A stretch of 64,000 bases of DNA from contig NZ_VFUZ01000025.1 of NCBI RefSeq assembly GCF_006658505.1, forward strand, positions 1 through 64,000, given 5' to 3'. Under the pieces are notes generated by a model. The model did no database searches, was not told the DNA's origin, and worked only from the letters and a program-made list of their open reading frames with translations. Made by a program: the position numbers and the translations under genes. Within the stretch, counting starts at the first letter, position 1. Each line of letters opens with the position of its first letter. Below are positions 53,068-63,057 of this stretch, piece after piece. This stretch comes from Mesorhizobium sp. B2-4-15 (GTDB lineage: Bacteria; Pseudomonadota; Alphaproteobacteria; Rhizobiales; Rhizobiaceae).

Positions 53068-54138
53068 ATGCGATCCGGGGCAACGATATCCGCACTGGCC
53101 TGGCTGCTCGTGGCCAGCACGGCCAGCGCTGAGACGCTCACCGTCGGCGTCGCCGCGCCCCTGTCGGGACCATCGGCCATCCTCGGCAAGCAGATCGAGA
53201 CCGGCGCCGAACTTGCGGCGGAAGCAAACGGCATCGAACTCAAGACCGAGGACGACGCCTGCACCGCCGATGGCGGCGCGGCCGCGGCCAGGAGCTTCGC
53301 GGCGGCCAAGGTCGGTATCGTGGTCGGCTTCCTCTGCACAGAGGCGATCGAGGCGGCGTTGCCGATCCTGAAGGACGCCAATATTCCGGTCATCACCGTC
53401 GGCGTGCGCACCGAAAGTCTGACCGACCGCCGCGCCAAGACCGGCTGGCCGGTCTATCGCCTCGGGCCGCGCGGCGACGATGAGCGCAACGCCGTTGCTT
53501 CCGCCCTCATCCACCTGTGGCAGAACGAACTGTTCGCCATCATTGATGACGGCACCATCTATGGCCGCGAGATCGCCGAGACATTTCGCGCGGCGGCGGA
53601 ACAGGCGGCGCTGAAACCTGTGTTTGTCGACACGTTCCGGCCACAGCTCGACAACCAGATCGGCCTCGTCGGCCGGCTGAAAAAGGCCGGCGCCACCCAC
53701 GTCTTTGCCGGCGGTGACGGCGATGACATCGCGATCATGGGCCGGGATGCCGCGCAGCTTCAGGCGGGTATCGTCTTTGCCGGCGGCGAAAATCTGCGCA
53801 CGCCGCCGAACAACGTTCCCTACGCAGCGGGCACGCTGATGATCGCGCCGCCCGAATGGGCCGATGTCGCCGATCGCAAAGTGCTGGAAAGCTTTTCCGC
53901 CCGAAAGATCGTGCCGGACGGCTACACGCTGCCGGCCTACGCAGCGGTTGAGATCGCCAAGGCGGCGTCAGCCTTGTCCGAGAGCTCGGGACAGCCGCTC
54001 GCCGACGCCCTGACCGGGCATGATTTCACCACCGCGATCGGCCCGATCCGCTTCGATGCCAAGGGCGACCTCAACCAGAGCCTTTACCGCGTCTTCCGCT
54101 TCGACGGCACGCGCTTCGTGCCCCTGGAAAGCAACTGA
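53068..54138 (+). CDS. Branched-chain-amino-acid-type solute-binding protein
   Basis: About 356 residues if started at ATG 53068, which gives a compact signal peptide (SGATISALAWLLVASTASAE); ATG 53023 is the alternative. The LivJ/LivK fold is seen: TLTVGVAAPLSGPSAILGKQ, AAKVGIVVGFLCTEAIEAAL, DANIPVITVGVRTESLTDRR, then AIIDDGTIYGREIAETFRAA. No permease or ATPase genes lie adjacent, so it may serve a transporter elsewhere or act as a sensor. Confidence 0.85.
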   Translation: MRSGATISALAWLLVASTASAETLTVGVAAPLSGPSAILGKQIETGAELAAEANGIELKTEDDACTADGGAAAARSFAAAKVGIVVGFLCTEAIEAALPILKDANIPVITVGVRTESLTDRRAKTGWPVYRLGPRGDDERNAVASALIHLWQNELFAIIDDGTIYGREIAETFRAAAEQAALKPVFVDTFRPQLDNQIGLVGRLKKAGATHVFAGGDGDDIAIMGRDAAQLQAGIVFAGGENLRTPPNNVPYAAGTLMIAPPEWADVADRKVLESFSARKIVPDGYTLPAYAAVEIAKAASALSESSGQPLADALTGHDFTTAIGPIRFDAKGDLNQSLYRVFRFDGTRFVPLESN

Positions 54139-55160
54139 TGTTCCGCACCGGTCCGCGCAATCTGATCACCGATGTCGCCGGCCTGCGCGTCGGCAACGCG
54201 TCCGATACGAGACTGAAATCCGGCGTGACGGCTGTGCTTTGCGACGAGCCGGCGGTGGCTGGTGTACAGATCCTGGGCGGTGCGCCAGGCACACGCGAGA
54301 CGGACCTTCTCGAACCGCACAATTCGGTGGAGACGGTCCATGCCGTGGTGCTTTCGGGCGGCTCGGCGTTCGGCCTCGACGCGGCGTCCGGCGTGCAGGG
54401 CGCGCTGCGCAAGCGCGGCATCGGCTTCGAGGTCGGCGGCTTTCGGGTGCCGATCGTGCCGGCCGCGATCCTGTTCGATCTGCGCAATGGCGGCGACAAG
54501 GATTGGGAGCGTTATCCCCCGTACCGGGATCTCGGCTACGAGGCGGCGCAATCCGCCGCGACCGATTTCCAACTCGGCACCACCGGCGCCGGCACCGGCG
54601 CGCTGACCGCAGGGCTGAAAGGCGGCCTGGGCTCAGCCTCGACCCTGCTGGACAGTGGCGTCACCATCGGTGCGCTGGCCGCCGTCAACCCGACCGGATC
54701 GGTCACAGTCAGCCGCACCCGCCATTTTTGGGCGGCGCCGTTCGAAATCGGTGACGAATTCGGTGGGCAGGGATACCCCTCACCAATGCCGGACGATGCG
54801 AAGAGCATCTTGCTGAAGTTTCGCGACAAGTATGCCGGGCAGCAGATGGAAACCGGTGGCAACACCACCATCGCCGTCATTGCCACGGATGCGATCCTCA
54901 CCAAGGCCGCGGCAAAACGCCTGGCGATGTCGGCGCATGACGGCTTCGTACGCGCCATCTGGCCGACCCACACGCCAGCCGACGGTGATCTGGTGTTCGC
55001 GCTGGCGACGGGCAAGAGCGGCATCCGGCTCGAAGCCGATGCGGCAATCGACCTCTATGCCGCGGCCGGCGCCACCATGGCGCGCGCCATCAGCCGCGGC
55101 GTGTTTGCCGCGACGCCAGCCGACAATGATCTGTTTCCCGTCTGGTCGTCGCGTCGCTAA
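54138..55160 (+). CDS. P1 family peptidase (DmpA-like)
   Basis: 340 residues. Features: LITDVAGLRVGNASDTRLKS, VVLSGGSAFGLDAASGVQGA, and the cleavage region METGGNTTIAVIATDAILTK, where family members autoprocess between Gly/Asn and a Ser/Thr that becomes the nucleophile; here the threonine TT follows GGN. Acts as an aminopeptidase or amidase. Its ATG overlaps the previous stop by one base, so the two form an operon. A hairpin follows at 55161. Confidence 0.88.
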   Translation: MFRTGPRNLITDVAGLRVGNASDTRLKSGVTAVLCDEPAVAGVQILGGAPGTRETDLLEPHNSVETVHAVVLSGGSAFGLDAASGVQGALRKRGIGFEVGGFRVPIVPAAILFDLRNGGDKDWERYPPYRDLGYEAAQSAATDFQLGTTGAGTGALTAGLKGGLGSASTLLDSGVTIGALAAVNPTGSVTVSRTRHFWAAPFEIGDEFGGQGYPSPMPDDAKSILLKFRDKYAGQQMETGGNTTIAVIATDAILTKAAAKRLAMSAHDGFVRAIWPTHTPADGDLVFALATGKSGIRLEADAAIDLYAAAGATMARAISRGVFAATPADNDLFPVWSSRR

Positions 55161-55194
55161 AACGGGTTGCCGTTCACGCAAACGGCAACCCGTT
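55161..55194. terminator. Strong hairpin between convergent genes
   Basis: A perfect 14-bp stem AACGGGTTGCCGTT / AACGGCAACCCGTT with loop CACGCA directly after the peptidase stop. The stem is unusually long. No T-run follows on plus, so it is best read as a bidirectional transcription barrier ahead of the convergent DUF2171 gene. Confidence 0.6.
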
Positions 55195-55246
55195 CTATCT
55201 CGTTGTGTTGACGCAATCCCGAATGGGATTGGCCGAAGCCGTCAAA

Positions 55247-55501
55247 TCAGACCGGATCGGATTTTTCTTCCTCGAACGTCACCGCGACATCCGAGTTCGC
55301 CGATAGCCACACCTTCTTGCCATCGACCTCGGCAACCAGGGCCAGAGGGATATAATGATGATGGCCTTTGTGGGCGCCCTCGCCGCTGTCAGCCTTGGTC
55401 AGCTTGATACGCTGGCCGTCGACCTTGTCGACGGTGCCCAGATGCACGCCATCGGCACCGACGACTTCCATATGCTCACGAATTTTGCTGGTGACGGTCA
55501 T
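55247..55501 (-). CDS. DUF2171 domain protein
   Basis: 84 residues from ATG 55501 (MTVTSKIREHMEVVGADGVH); the frame extends to 55651 with no homology and a GGAGAACCACC site lies just upstream. Family pattern LGTVDKVDGQRIKLTKADSG, then HYIPLALVAEVDGKKVWLSA. DUF2171 resembles a PRC-barrel-like small beta protein; role unknown. Confidence 0.8.
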   Translation of the reverse strand: MTVTSKIREHMEVVGADGVHLGTVDKVDGQRIKLTKADSGEGAHKGHHHYIPLALVAEVDGKKVWLSANSDVAVTFEEEKSDPV

Positions 55502-55832
55502 GGTGGTTCTCCGTTGGGGACTGCCGACAATAACAAATGACGAGCCGTTTGGATGCATTTTTTGGCGAACGACATTTGATACGGCCGTCGAACCGACCGC
55601 CAGATCGAATGCCTTGCAATACCGATCCCCACCATGCCGACTGGTATGCACCCGTCTTCACCTCATCCGGGCTTTCAGCTCGTCTTCACTTTGGCGCTCC
55701 ATCATTTCGTGGTGCTGGGTATCCCGGCTCTGTTTGCCACCAGCATCTGCTTTGCGCGGCAGCGACGTTGAGCATTTTGCCCACCTCTGATAGGACGCGG
55801 CCAACGCAACGCGAAGCTGGAAATCGATCCAT

Positions 55833-57140
<1,308 letters not shown>

Positions 57141-57151
57141 GGCGAGCTTTC

Positions 57152-57180
57152 CTTCTCCTCGTCACTATACGGGGAGAAAG
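57152..57180. terminator. Palindromic element after purB
   Basis: CTTCTCCTCGT and ACGGGGAGAAAG form an imperfect stem around CACTAT. It resembles the rhizobial CTTCTCC/GGAGAAG palindromic repeat and probably ends the purB transcript. Confidence 0.6.
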
Positions 57181-57216
57181 ACGCTGTCGCCGACGGTTTC
57201 GCCAACCAACTGCCGA

Positions 57217-58029
57217 TCAGGCCTTGCCGGGGACTGTCCTGATGATCGTGCCCCAAGGGTCTTCGCGGGTCGTTTCGCTGGCCACGTTGTCTGAGCGCAT
57301 CTCGACCCAGGCAAGGCCCGAGCGGGACGGGTCGCGGCGGCCGGCGCCGGCGCTCTGCCAGGCATTGGCACCGATATGGTGATGGTAATGGCCTGACGAC
57401 AGGAACACCGCCTGGCCGCCATATTTGGCCACCGTGTCGAAGCCGAATTCCTGATTCCACCAGGCCTCGGCCTCTTCCGGTCTGCCGACGCGCAGGTGGA
57501 CGTGACCAACAATGCTGTTTTCTGGCGCGCCCTGCCAGCCCGCATCGCCGGCCGGCACTTCGGCGACGACAGAAGGAATGTTCAGCCGCTCGGTCGCCAT
57601 GGCGATCCTATCGCTGTTCCACGTCCAGTCCTGTGGACGGCGGTCGGCGTAGATCTCGATGCCGTTGCCCTCGGGGTCGGTCAGGTAGAGCGCTTCGCTG
57701 ACCAGATGGTCCGAAGCACCCTCGACGGCGATCTTGTCTGATATGGCGTGGTTGATCCAACGGCCGAGATCGGCACGGCTGGGGAGCAGGAAAGCCGTGT
57801 GGAACAGGCCGGCGCTGCGCGGATCGTCCGGCTTGGCGGAAGCATCCGGCTCGAGGACAAGCAATGGACGGTTGGCGGCACCAAGGGTGATCGCGCCGTC
57901 GGCCCGGCTCAATTCCTGAAGGCCGACAACCCGGCGGTAATAAGCAGCGAGGCTTTCGGCATCGCGCGCCTTCAGCCCGACACGGGCAACGCTCACCGGC
58001 GTGGTGGCGGCAAATGGCAGTTCGCTCAT
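57217..58029 (-). CDS. VOC-family ring-cleavage dioxygenase (catechol 2,3-dioxygenase-like, CatE)
   Basis: 270 residues from ATG 58029 (MSELPFAATTPVSVARVGLK). Two vicinal-oxygen-chelate modules: N-terminal with GLFHTAFLLPSRADLGRWIN and ALYLTDPEGNGIEIYADRRP; C-terminal with SIVGHVHLRVGRPEEAEAWW, SSGHYHHHIGANAWQ and GLAWVEMR. The Fe(II) ligands H, H and E expected for extradiol dioxygenases are available. Closest to CatE of Bacillus. The natural substrate is unknown; no ring-degradation operon is adjacent. Confidence 0.85.
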   Translation of the reverse strand: MSELPFAATTPVSVARVGLKARDAESLAAYYRRVVGLQELSRADGAITLGAANRPLLVLEPDASAKPDDPRSAGLFHTAFLLPSRADLGRWINHAISDKIAVEGASDHLVSEALYLTDPEGNGIEIYADRRPQDWTWNSDRIAMATERLNIPSVVAEVPAGDAGWQGAPENSIVGHVHLRVGRPEEAEAWWNQEFGFDTVAKYGGQAVFLSSGHYHHHIGANAWQSAGAGRRDPSRSGLAWVEMRSDNVASETTREDPWGTIIRTVPGKA

Positions 58030-58271
58030 TCTTGTCTCCGTTTTGGCAACGCTTGAGGAAGCTCCCAAGCCAGGAACCCGGCGCCGCCGATCATTGTACG
58101 TCGTGTCAGCGCCAAAATCCCGGTCCTCCACGGCTGGTTCTCCAGACGACAGATCGTCCATCGCGATCGTTCACACAAGGCGGCGAAAAGCGAACATGGT
58201 GTTCACCATTACGAACAGGAGCGCGTCGATCAATGGTTGCATGAGGCAATCGCGCTCGCTATCTCAGCGCC

Positions 58272-58820
58272 ATGAAAGTCAAAGACGCAGATATTCTGAT
58301 CGTTCCGGGCTACACCAATTCCGGACCCGAGCATTGGCAGACCCGCTGGCAATCGAAACTGTCGACGGCGCGGCGCGTCGAGCAGGCGGAGTGGTCGAAA
58401 CCGGTGCGCGAGGACTGGACGGCGAGCGTGGCCAAGGCGGTCAACGAGGCCGAGAGACCGGTGGTCATCGTCGCTCATTCGCTCGGTGTCGCGGCGGCCG
58501 TGCAGGCCATGCCGCAATTCGTGAAGCCGGTCGCCGGGGCCTTTTTGGTGGCGCCGCCCGATGTCGCGAACCCCAAGATCAAGCCGAAGCATCTGATGAC
58601 CTTCGGCCCCTACCCGCGCGAGCCGTTGCCTTTTCCCTCGATCGTGATCGCCAGCCGCAACGACCCGTTCTGCGCCTTCGATGTCGCCGAGGACATTGCC
58701 GGCGCCTGGGGCTCGCTGTTTATCGATGCCGGCGAGACCGGTCATCTCAATGCGGATTCAGGCTTTGGCCCTTGGCCCGAGGGATCGATGACCTTCGCCA
58801 AGTTCCTGACCGAACTCTGA
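58272..58820 (+). CDS. RBBP9/YdeN-type alpha/beta hydrolase
   Basis: 182 residues. The RBBP9 pattern ILIVPGYTNSGPEHWQTRWQ, nucleophile VVIVAHSLGVAAAV, acid in ASRNDPFCAFDVAE, and histidine in GHLNADSGFGPWPEG. Small serine hydrolases of this type lack a lid domain. Role unknown; monocistronic. Confidence 0.88.
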   Translation: MKVKDADILIVPGYTNSGPEHWQTRWQSKLSTARRVEQAEWSKPVREDWTASVAKAVNEAERPVVIVAHSLGVAAAVQAMPQFVKPVAGAFLVAPPDVANPKIKPKHLMTFGPYPREPLPFPSIVIASRNDPFCAFDVAEDIAGAWGSLFIDAGETGHLNADSGFGPWPEGSMTFAKFLTEL

Positions 58821-58989
58821 CATATGGCCAAACTCTACGCCGAGGCAGCAATCAAACCGCGGACCTGAAATAAACAATAATTTAAGGTAACCCGCGTTTA
58901 TTTGCCATGCTAGCGCATCCGCTTGTTGAACGTATATTTTAGAGCGGACTTAAATAAGTATTATTCATATTCAGTCAAAGGGCCAATGC
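58821..58989. other. AT-rich spacer before the acyltransferase gene
   Basis: The sequence (AATAAACAATAATTTAAGG, ATTTTAGAGCGGACTTAAAT) is much richer in A and T than the surroundings. It presumably holds the promoter and may mark the edge of transferred DNA. Confidence 0.45.
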
Positions 58990-60156
58990 TTGCGCAAGGA
59001 TACCTCCCTGGAATTCTTGAGAGGTGTCGCGGCGCTTGTTGTTTTGAATGGGCATAACTTGGCTGCTTTTGCTCCGTCGGCAAACGGCACCGGAGACGCC
59101 GCTGCGCAATCGCTCAAAACAAGTCCGGCTTTCGTCGCCTTCAATGGTGCCTCCGCCGTCTATCTGTTTTTCGTTCTGTCTTCCTATGTGCTTGTGAAGC
59201 GTTATTTTCAGACCCGCAAAGCAGAATACCTGCGGCTGGCTGCGATCAAGCGCCTGCCACGCCTGGCTGGCCCGGTGCTTGTTACGGCTCTGTCGTCCTG
59301 CCTTGTCTTCAAGCTCGATCTATATTTCTTCGAGGATGCGGCCGCCGTAACCCAATCGAAGTGGCTGAGCAGCTTCGGCAACGCTTCAAAGACACTTTCG
59401 CCGGAGACCGCGAGTTTCGCCGACGCGTTCCTGCAGGGCGCTTGGCGGACATTCATTTTCGGCGACCAATATTATGACAGCAGCCTGTGGACCATGGTGG
59501 TCGAGTTCTGGGGGAGCATGCTGATCTTCGCCCTCGCCCCGATCATCTTTTTCCTCCAGGCCCGCTCGGCGCTGCTGTCCTGGTTCGGCGTCGCAATAGG
59601 CGTGTTCTTGGCGTTGCAAGTCAATTTCTACCTTTGTGCCTTTCCGGCCAGCCTGGTTCTCTATTCTCTTCTGGCCATGGAATTTCGCTCGAAGCCATGG
59701 GTAAGAGGTGCCTTGGTGACCGTTTCCCTGATGCTGCTGGGTTATGCTGGGAGTGCCGTGGGCATATACCGCCCTTTCGCCGTGCTTGAGATCGCGGTTT
59801 CCGATGTAGGCTTGCGGCAAGCCTGCGTGTCCATCCCGGCAAGCATCATGTTGGTCTACGCCATGCTGAGTGTGGAGAACCCGCCGTCATGGTTGTCGAG
59901 CAAGGCAGCACGTTTCCTGGGCGAAATGTCCTTCCCGCTCTATCTCGTGCATGTACCCGTCATCTGCTCATTGGGGTCATGGATGGTGCTGGCCAGCGGC
60001 TCCGCCGCACTCGCCACCGCCGCCACCATACTGGGTTCGATCGTCGCCGCGTTGCCGCTGATGGCCTTCAACAACTGGTGGGTCCAGGCACTCAACGCTC
60101 TGTTCAACAAATTCAGACGCAGCGCGCCAGCCACGGCGGCGCCCGAAACGGCATGA
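58990..60156 (+). CDS. Acyltransferase 3 (OafA/YrhL-like) membrane protein
   Basis: 388 residues, start proposed at TTG 58990 (L/MRKDTSLEFLRGVAALVVLN) with AAAGGG upstream; no ATG lies in frame near it. Ten or so membrane helices. Family signatures: FLRGVAALVVLNGHNLAAFA with the histidine, the FNGASAVYLFFVLSSYVLVK segment, SLWTMVVEFWGSMLIFA, and a late FLGEMSFPLYLVHVPVI. It would transfer acetyl or acyl groups to an envelope or exopolysaccharide sugar. Codon use is less GC-biased than neighbours and the upstream region is AT-rich. Confidence 0.85.
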   Translation: MRKDTSLEFLRGVAALVVLNGHNLAAFAPSANGTGDAAAQSLKTSPAFVAFNGASAVYLFFVLSSYVLVKRYFQTRKAEYLRLAAIKRLPRLAGPVLVTALSSCLVFKLDLYFFEDAAAVTQSKWLSSFGNASKTLSPETASFADAFLQGAWRTFIFGDQYYDSSLWTMVVEFWGSMLIFALAPIIFFLQARSALLSWFGVAIGVFLALQVNFYLCAFPASLVLYSLLAMEFRSKPWVRGALVTVSLMLLGYAGSAVGIYRPFAVLEIAVSDVGLRQACVSIPASIMLVYAMLSVENPPSWLSSKAARFLGEMSFPLYLVHVPVICSLGSWMVLASGSAALATAATILGSIVAALPLMAFNNWWVQALNALFNKFRRSAPATAAPETA

Positions 60157-60195
60157 CCACGCGACTCTTGTGGGAGCAATTCGTCCAGTCCGGAC

Positions 60196-60969
60196 TCAGG
60201 ACCCGATCGAGTCCCGCATGCTCTTCAGCAGGGACTTCGCGCCCAACGAAACCAGTGCATGCTCGGAGCCGGTGGCGAGCAGGCGATAGCCCATCGACAC
60301 GACACGGCCGGTAATTGCCGGTTCGACGACATAGATCGCGGCATGTTTTCCGGCCTTGCGGGTGCGCTCGGCAACCGAGGCGACCGTCTCCATCATGCTC
60401 TCCAGTGTGGAATTGACCGTGGCGCCATTGGTCCAGGCGATCGAGAAATCGGACGGTCCGAGGAAAATGCCGTCAATGCCCGGCGTATCGAGAATGCCGT
60501 CGAGAGCATCGAGCGCGGCGCGCGTCTCGACCATTGCAAAAGCCATGGTGCGCTGATTGGTGCCGCGCAGCCATTCGGCTTGGTCGCCCTTTCCATGGCG
60601 CGGGAAGGCATAGGTCGGGCCCCATGAGCGCTCGCCGATCGGCGGATATTTCATGGCCGCCGCGAACAGCCTTGCGTCGGCGACCGAATTCACCATCGGC
60701 GCGATGACCGCCTCGGCGCCGAAATCGAGCGCCCGGCTCGCCATGTCGAAACGGCCGACAGGAATGCGCACCAGCGCCGGCTTGTTTGCGGCGAGCACCG
60801 GCATGAGACCGCGAAGCACGCTGTCCTCGTGATGGCCGCCATGCTGCATGTCGAGCGTAACCGCATCGAATCCCTGTCTGGCGAGAATCTCGACGGTCAG
60901 GGCATCCGGCACGCCGGACCAGGCGGTAACCAGCGTTTCATCGGCGGCAAGGCGGGACTTCAGGGACAT
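60196..60969 (-). CDS. HpcH/HpaI aldolase family protein
   Basis: 257 residues. Pyruvate-dependent class II aldolase: FDAVTLDMQHGGHHEDSVLR, PALVRIPVGRFDMASRALDF, GAEAVIAPMVNSVADARLFA with the metal-binding region, AFAMVETRAALDALDGILDT with the E ligand, and GIDGIFLGPSDFSIAW with the D ligand. Cleaves 4-hydroxy-2-keto acids to pyruvate and an aldehyde; exact substrate unknown. Terminator-flanked, probably monocistronic. Confidence 0.9.
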   Translation of the reverse strand: MSLKSRLAADETLVTAWSGVPDALTVEILARQGFDAVTLDMQHGGHHEDSVLRGLMPVLAANKPALVRIPVGRFDMASRALDFGAEAVIAPMVNSVADARLFAAAMKYPPIGERSWGPTYAFPRHGKGDQAEWLRGTNQRTMAFAMVETRAALDALDGILDTPGIDGIFLGPSDFSIAWTNGATVNSTLESMMETVASVAERTRKAGKHAAIYVVEPAITGRVVSMGYRLLATGSEHALVSLGAKSLLKSMRDSIGS

Positions 60970-61025
60970 CTAATCTCTTTCCTTGTTAACGTCGGCAGTT
61001 CAGCCGGAAAGCGCGACAAAGGCAA

Positions 61026-61054
61026 AGAAAAACCGCCCGGAACGGCCGGGCGGT
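61026..61054 (-). terminator. Rho-independent terminator after the DUF1476 gene
   Basis: On the minus strand a 9-bp stem (ACCGCCCGG / CCGGGCGGT, loop of five bases) is followed by GGTTTTTCTTT. It lies 64 bases after the ATPase-inhibitor stop at 61118, and ahead of the aldolase gene. Confidence 0.85.
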
Positions 61055-61117
61055 CGATTGGTCCAGTCATTCCTAGGTTTGTCGCAGACACTTTTGCGGA
61101 GCCTGCTTCGGCCCGGA

Positions 61118-61438
61118 TCAGGTGTTCTTGATCTGCTCGATGGCCTGCGCCATCAGTTCGTCCATGGTGCGACGGATCTGATGGTCCGACTGGGCGACGC
61201 CCGCGGCATCGAAATCCTTGCGGATCTTGCGGAACACGTCGTGATCGCCGGCTTCCTCGATATCGGAAACAACCACTTCCTTGGCGTAGGCATCGGCGTC
61301 GGCGCCCGACTTTCCAAGCTTTTCAGCAGCCCACAGGCCAAGCGCCTTGTTGCGGCGCGCCGAGGCCTTGAACCGGAGTTCCTCATCGAAGGCAAACTTG
61401 CGCTCAAAGCCCTCTTCGCGATCCTTCATGCTGCTCAT
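61118..61438 (-). CDS. ATP synthase F1 zeta inhibitor (DUF1476)
   Basis: 106 residues from ATG 61438 (MSSMKDREEGFERKFAFDEE); a second ATG at 61429 is possible. DUF1476 pattern: RFKASARRNKALGLWAAEKL, DADAYAKEVVVSDIEEAGDH, IRRTMDELMAQAIEQI. In alphaproteobacteria this is the zeta subunit that blocks ATP hydrolysis by F1 via its N-terminal region, which is intact. It lies divergently upstream of purC. Confidence 0.9.
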   Translation of the reverse strand: MSSMKDREEGFERKFAFDEELRFKASARRNKALGLWAAEKLGKSGADADAYAKEVVVSDIEEAGDHDVFRKIRKDFDAAGVAQSDHQIRRTMDELMAQAIEQIKNT

Positions 61439-61712
61439 GGCTTCCCTCCGGGTCAAATCCGATTCGTTGGCGATGGATATGTGTATTGCCAAAGCACAAA
61501 CCAAAAGGTCGCGAGCCGGTCAATATGCTTCGTCGCATGCTGCGCTGCGGCATTTCGGTCCTGAAAGCGGTTGATTGAAAGGATTTGCCGATTGAGCAAA
61601 CGATGTGATTGGGATAGACCCGGCATTGAACGCCCCCGTCGCCGCACTAATTTAGGCAGACGGACAGGAACTGGTCGCTTGCCGCCTGCCCGCAAATCCA
61701 GAGAAAAATCAA

Positions 61713-62507
61713 ATGAAAAATCGCCGCCGCATTTATGAAGGCAAGGCCAAGATCCTCTATGAGGGACCCGAGCCGGGCACGCTCATCCAGTTCTTCAAGG
61801 ATGATGCCACCGCTTTCAACAAGAAGAAACACGAGGTCGTCGACGGCAAGGGTGTGCTCAACAACCGTATTTCCGAGCACATCTTCAACCATCTGAACCG
61901 CATGGGCATCCCGACCCATTTTATCCGCCGGCTCAACATGCGCGAGCAGTTGATCAAGGAAGTCGAGATCATCCCGCTCGAAGTGGTGGTGCGCAATGTC
62001 GCCGCCGGTTCGCTGTCCAAGCGCCTCGGCATCGAGGAAGGCACGGTTTTGCCGCGCTCGATCATCGAATTCTATTACAAGGCCGACGCGCTCGACGATC
62101 CGATGGTGTCCGAAGAGCACATCACCGCGTTCGGCTGGGCGAGCCCGCAGGAGATCGACGACATCATGGCGCTCGCGATCCGCGTCAACGACTTCCTCTC
62201 CGGCCTGTTCATGGGCGTCGGCATCCAGCTCGTCGACTTCAAGATCGAATGCGGCCGCCTGTTCGAGGGCGACATGATGCGCATCGTCGTCGCCGACGAG
62301 ATTTCGCCGGATTCCTGCCGCCTGTGGGACGTGGCGACGCAGGACAAGCTCGACAAGGATCGCTTCCGCCGTGACATGGGCGGCCTCGTCGAAGCCTACC
62401 AGGAAGTCGCCCGCCGCCTCGGTATCATGAACGAGAACGAGCCGCCCCGCCCCACCGGTCCGGTGCTTGTCGCCTCGACCGATGGCCTCAAGGGCAAGCC
62501 GCACTAA
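61713..62507 (+). CDS. purC: Phosphoribosylaminoimidazole-succinocarboxamide synthase
   Basis: 264 residues from ATG 61713 (MKNRRRIYEGKAKILYEGPE). It ligates aspartate to CAIR with ATP. Motifs IYEGKAKILYEG for ATP binding, IPLEVVVRNVAAGSLSKRLG (PurC signature 1), and GVGIQLVDFKIECGRLFEGD (signature 2), then LVVADEISPDS-like IVVADEISPDSCRLWD. First gene of a purC-purS-X-purQ run; 25 bases to purS. Confidence 0.96.
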   Translation: MKNRRRIYEGKAKILYEGPEPGTLIQFFKDDATAFNKKKHEVVDGKGVLNNRISEHIFNHLNRMGIPTHFIRRLNMREQLIKEVEIIPLEVVVRNVAAGSLSKRLGIEEGTVLPRSIIEFYYKADALDDPMVSEEHITAFGWASPQEIDDIMALAIRVNDFLSGLFMGVGIQLVDFKIECGRLFEGDMMRIVVADEISPDSCRLWDVATQDKLDKDRFRRDMGGLVEAYQEVARRLGIMNENEPPRPTGPVLVASTDGLKGKPH

Positions 62508-62532
62508 CCAAGACCACTATTCGAGCAGGAGC

Positions 62533-62784
62533 ATGTCCAGCGTGATCAAGGCCCGCATTACCGTCACCCTCAAGAATGGCGTGCTCGACCCTCAGGGCAA
62601 GGCGATCGAACACGCGCTGTCGGGACTTGGCTTCGATGGCGTCGGCACGGTGCGGCAAGGCAAGGTGTTCGACGTCGAACTGGCGGAGACCGATAAGAGC
62701 AAGGCCGAAGCCGACCTGAAGGCCATGTGCGACAGGCTGCTGGCGAATACGGTGATTGAGAACTACAGTGTGACACTTACCTGA
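62533..62784 (+). CDS. purS: Phosphoribosylformylglycinamidine synthase subunit PurS
   Basis: 83 residues from ATG 62533, with CAGGAGC immediately upstream. Family pattern IKARITVTLKNGVLDPQGKA, ALSGLGFDGVGTVRQGKVFD, and AMCDRLLANTVIENYSVTL. It bridges PurL and PurQ in the multi-subunit FGAM synthetase. 18 bases to the next gene. Confidence 0.95.
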   Translation: MSSVIKARITVTLKNGVLDPQGKAIEHALSGLGFDGVGTVRQGKVFDVELAETDKSKAEADLKAMCDRLLANTVIENYSVTLT

Positions 62785-62802
62785 CGTTGTATCGGAGGGA
62801 CT

Positions 62803-63057
62803 ATGTCGGAAGTCACGAATGAGGTGATGTTCGAGCTTCTCAAGCGCGTGCATCACGAAATTGGTGAACTTCGTCAGGATGTTTCCGCGACGAAACGGGA
62901 ATTGAATGTGACGCGAGGCCATATGGTGGCAACGCAAAGCGATATCCACAACATCTACGGCATTCTCGCCCGCCAGGATGATCGGCTTGAACGCATTGAC
63001 CGCCGTCTCGACCTGCGCGAACTCGCCGAATCTCAGAGGCCTTTCGAACCAAAATGA
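62803..63057 (+). CDS. Coiled-coil hypothetical protein inside the pur operon
   Basis: 84 residues: FELLKRVHHEIGELRQDVSA, then TKRELNVTRGHMVATQSDIH and LARQDDRLERIDRRLDLREL. Heptad-like hydrophobic spacing suggests an extended coiled coil over most of the length. It lies 18 bases after purS and overlaps purQ by four bases (ATGA), so it is surely cotranscribed and coupled. No known family; function unknown. Confidence 0.85.
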   Translation: MSEVTNEVMFELLKRVHHEIGELRQDVSATKRELNVTRGHMVATQSDIHNIYGILARQDDRLERIDRRLDLRELAESQRPFEPK

